From the NCBI GenBank assembly GCA_031292355.1, contig JARLHI010000071.1:1-40286 (forward strand): DNA of 40,286 nt, read 5' to 3'. Positions within the stretch are counted from its first letter, which is position 1. Each line of letters opens with the position of its first letter. The stretch comes from Candidatus Obscuribacterales bacterium (GTDB taxonomy: Bacteria; Cyanobacteriota; Vampirovibrionia; Obscuribacterales; Obscuribacteraceae). Below the pieces are notes generated by a model. The model saw only the letters and a program-made list of their open reading frames with translations, did not search any database and was not told the origin of the DNA. Below, one piece after another: positions 39,691 through 40,286 of the stretch. A program made the position numbers and the translations under genes.

Positions 39691-40059
39691 ATGCAAAATA
39701 AGGAAGCCTGGAAATTATACCAACGCTATGTCGATGGCTGGAAGCCAATCTCGGCTGAGGAACGGAAAACTCTTGTCGCCGAAGTTGTCGCCGAGGATGC
39801 CAAATATATAACTCCTCAACATGTGATCGGCGGGCGCGAGACTATGATCGAAGATATGGCTGCGTTTCAAGGAAAATATCCGGGAGGCCGGTTTGATGTA
39901 GGTGATGTGTCCGCCCACCACGATGTCGCTTTGTTTACATGGGTCCTGGTGCAGGCAGATGAAAGTGTGTTGGTAAAAGGTCACGATCTAATTCGCATAT
40001 CTGCTGAGGGCAAAATAGCTGAATTAATAACGTTTGCTCCCTCAACTAGTGAGCCGTAA
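39691..40059 (+). CDS. NTF2/SnoaL-like protein
   Basis: ATG 39691 follows AAAGGA and is preferred over a start at 39634; 122 residues. The cone-shaped NTF2 fold is suggested by NKEAWKLYQRYVDGWKPISA, DAKYITPQHVIGGRETMIED, MAAFQGKYPGGRFDVGDVSA, FTWVLVQADESVLVKGHDLI and GKIAELITF. Such proteins bind or isomerise small hydrophobic molecules. It is regulated probably by the divergent TetR. Confidence 0.85.
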   Translation: MQNKEAWKLYQRYVDGWKPISAEERKTLVAEVVAEDAKYITPQHVIGGRETMIEDMAAFQGKYPGGRFDVGDVSAHHDVALFTWVLVQADESVLVKGHDLIRISAEGKIAELITFAPSTSEP

Positions 40060-40127
40060 AACTAATTGCACATCAAGGTGTGATTTGGACAATTATCGTT
40101 CCGTTGACCAAGAGCGCGGCAAGCCTC

Positions 40128-40171
40128 GTCCTTAAGGGCGGGGATGGATAGCGTGGGCGGTACAACCGCCC
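40128..40171. repeat. End of an IS200/IS605 element with subterminal hairpin
   Basis: GGGCGGT (40155-40161), ACA, ACCGCCC (40165-40171) forms a perfect 7-base stem with a 3-base loop right behind the tnpA stop. CCTTAAGGGCGGGG (from about 40130) precedes it, a string often seen at IS605 ends. Y1 transposases recognise such small subterminal hairpins. Confidence 0.6.
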
Positions 40172-40183
40172 TGTTTTGGATGT

Positions 40184-40286
40184 TCAGTGTGGAGTTTTTT
40201 GCTGCTCGATGTATTGCCGAAGAATTTCAATGGGCGCGCCGCCGCAACTTCCGGCGAAGTAGCTTGGTGACCATAGCGCATCACCC
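40184..40286 (-). pseudogene. tnpA: IS200/IS605 transposase TnpA, C-terminal part (runs off window)
   Basis: On the minus strand the last 33 residues of a TnpA are read: DALWSPSYFAGSCGGAPIEI then LRQYIEQQKTPH and stop at 40186-40184. The Y1 catalytic helix lies partly here (RQYIEQQ with the Tyr in QYI). The gene continues beyond the window, so whether it is intact cannot be known. The type is marked pseudogene only because it is partial here. It is on the same strand as the fragment at position 1. Confidence 0.85.

Noticed and set aside
1..40286. CRISPR array, tRNA or rRNA genes
   Set aside because: Looked for regular 25-40-base repeats with spacers and for tRNA-like cloverleaf signatures; none were seen.
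1..40286. Complete circular plasmid
   Set aside because: The in-frame meeting of both ends in tnpA is suggestive, but there is no replication, partition or mobilisation gene and about 12-15 residues are missing at the joint; a contig ending in repeats is simpler.

Overview
The window looks like an accessory, repeat-rich region of a bacterial chromosome. No rRNA, tRNA, CRISPR array, replication gene or partition gene was found. Several features point to an uncultured non-photosynthetic cyanobacterial relative (Vampirovibrionia/Melainabacteria, Obscuribacterales type): the style of the histidine kinase, the many lineage-restricted proteins with disordered polar N-termini, WG-like and TPR-like secreted proteins, and the mix of IS families. 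This placement is an inference from protein style and was not tested by any search.

Layout. 1-0.4 kb: a wrecked IS200/IS605 element (tnpA piece on the minus strand, tnpB tail on the plus strand). 0.5-9.2 kb: lineage-specific proteins around a two-component system (histidine kinase plus OmpR-type regulator), an LRV-repeat protein, a receiver/kinase relic, a probable ADP-ribosyltransferase-fold protein and a secreted WG-like protein. 9.4-14.4 kb: small genes, including a TPR-like protein, a tandemly duplicated small beta protein, two XRE regulators, a stand-alone receiver and relics of a toxin-family N-terminus and of an endonuclease/exonuclease/phosphatase. 14.6-15.7 kb: a secreted GH5 glycoside hydrolase. 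15.8-18.65 kb: a composite mobile region. It holds tniB and a Tn3/TniA chimeric transposase (both broken) on the minus strand, a divergent serine resolvase, and a FosX-type fosfomycin-resistance gene right behind the resolvase.

19.1-25.3 kb reads as a small defence-like island. It has a two-gene minus-strand module with 4-base overlap (a nucleoside-deoxyribosyltransferase/TIR-like protein plus a 228-residue partner), an intact-looking IS110 element flanked by 12-base direct repeats, and a DUF4145 protein convergent with a caspase-like peptidase. 25.6-29.6 kb: an immunity-like protein, decayed secreted-protein genes, and a 492-residue protein whose C-terminus carries a nucleotidyltransferase-like signature, followed 3 bases later by a small acidic gene that could be its immunity protein. 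A truncated relic of the same toxin-like N-terminus, with the same upstream box, lies at 13.6-13.9 kb.

29.7-40.1 kb: a secreted TIM-barrel-like protein, then a metabolic/detoxification region governed by several TetR regulators. It includes a divergent TetR/F420-reductase-like pair with two clear palindromic operators, a duplicated TetR gene (one copy without its DNA-binding domain) bracketing debris of a sulfide-detoxification operon (DUF2892, TauE, rhodanese), a run of SDR oxidoreductases with a DUF1330 protein, a double-domain RidA protein, an NmrA-type relic, another TetR and an NTF2/SnoaL-like protein. The last 103 bases are the 3' end of another IS200/IS605 tnpA on the minus strand, so both window edges fall in the same kind of element.

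Overall theme: active decay and reshuffling. At least a dozen recognisable gene relics sit between intact genes, alongside conflict-type genes (toxin/immunity, ADP-ribosyltransferase-like, deoxyribosyltransferase/TIR-like, caspase) and an antibiotic-resistance cargo gene.
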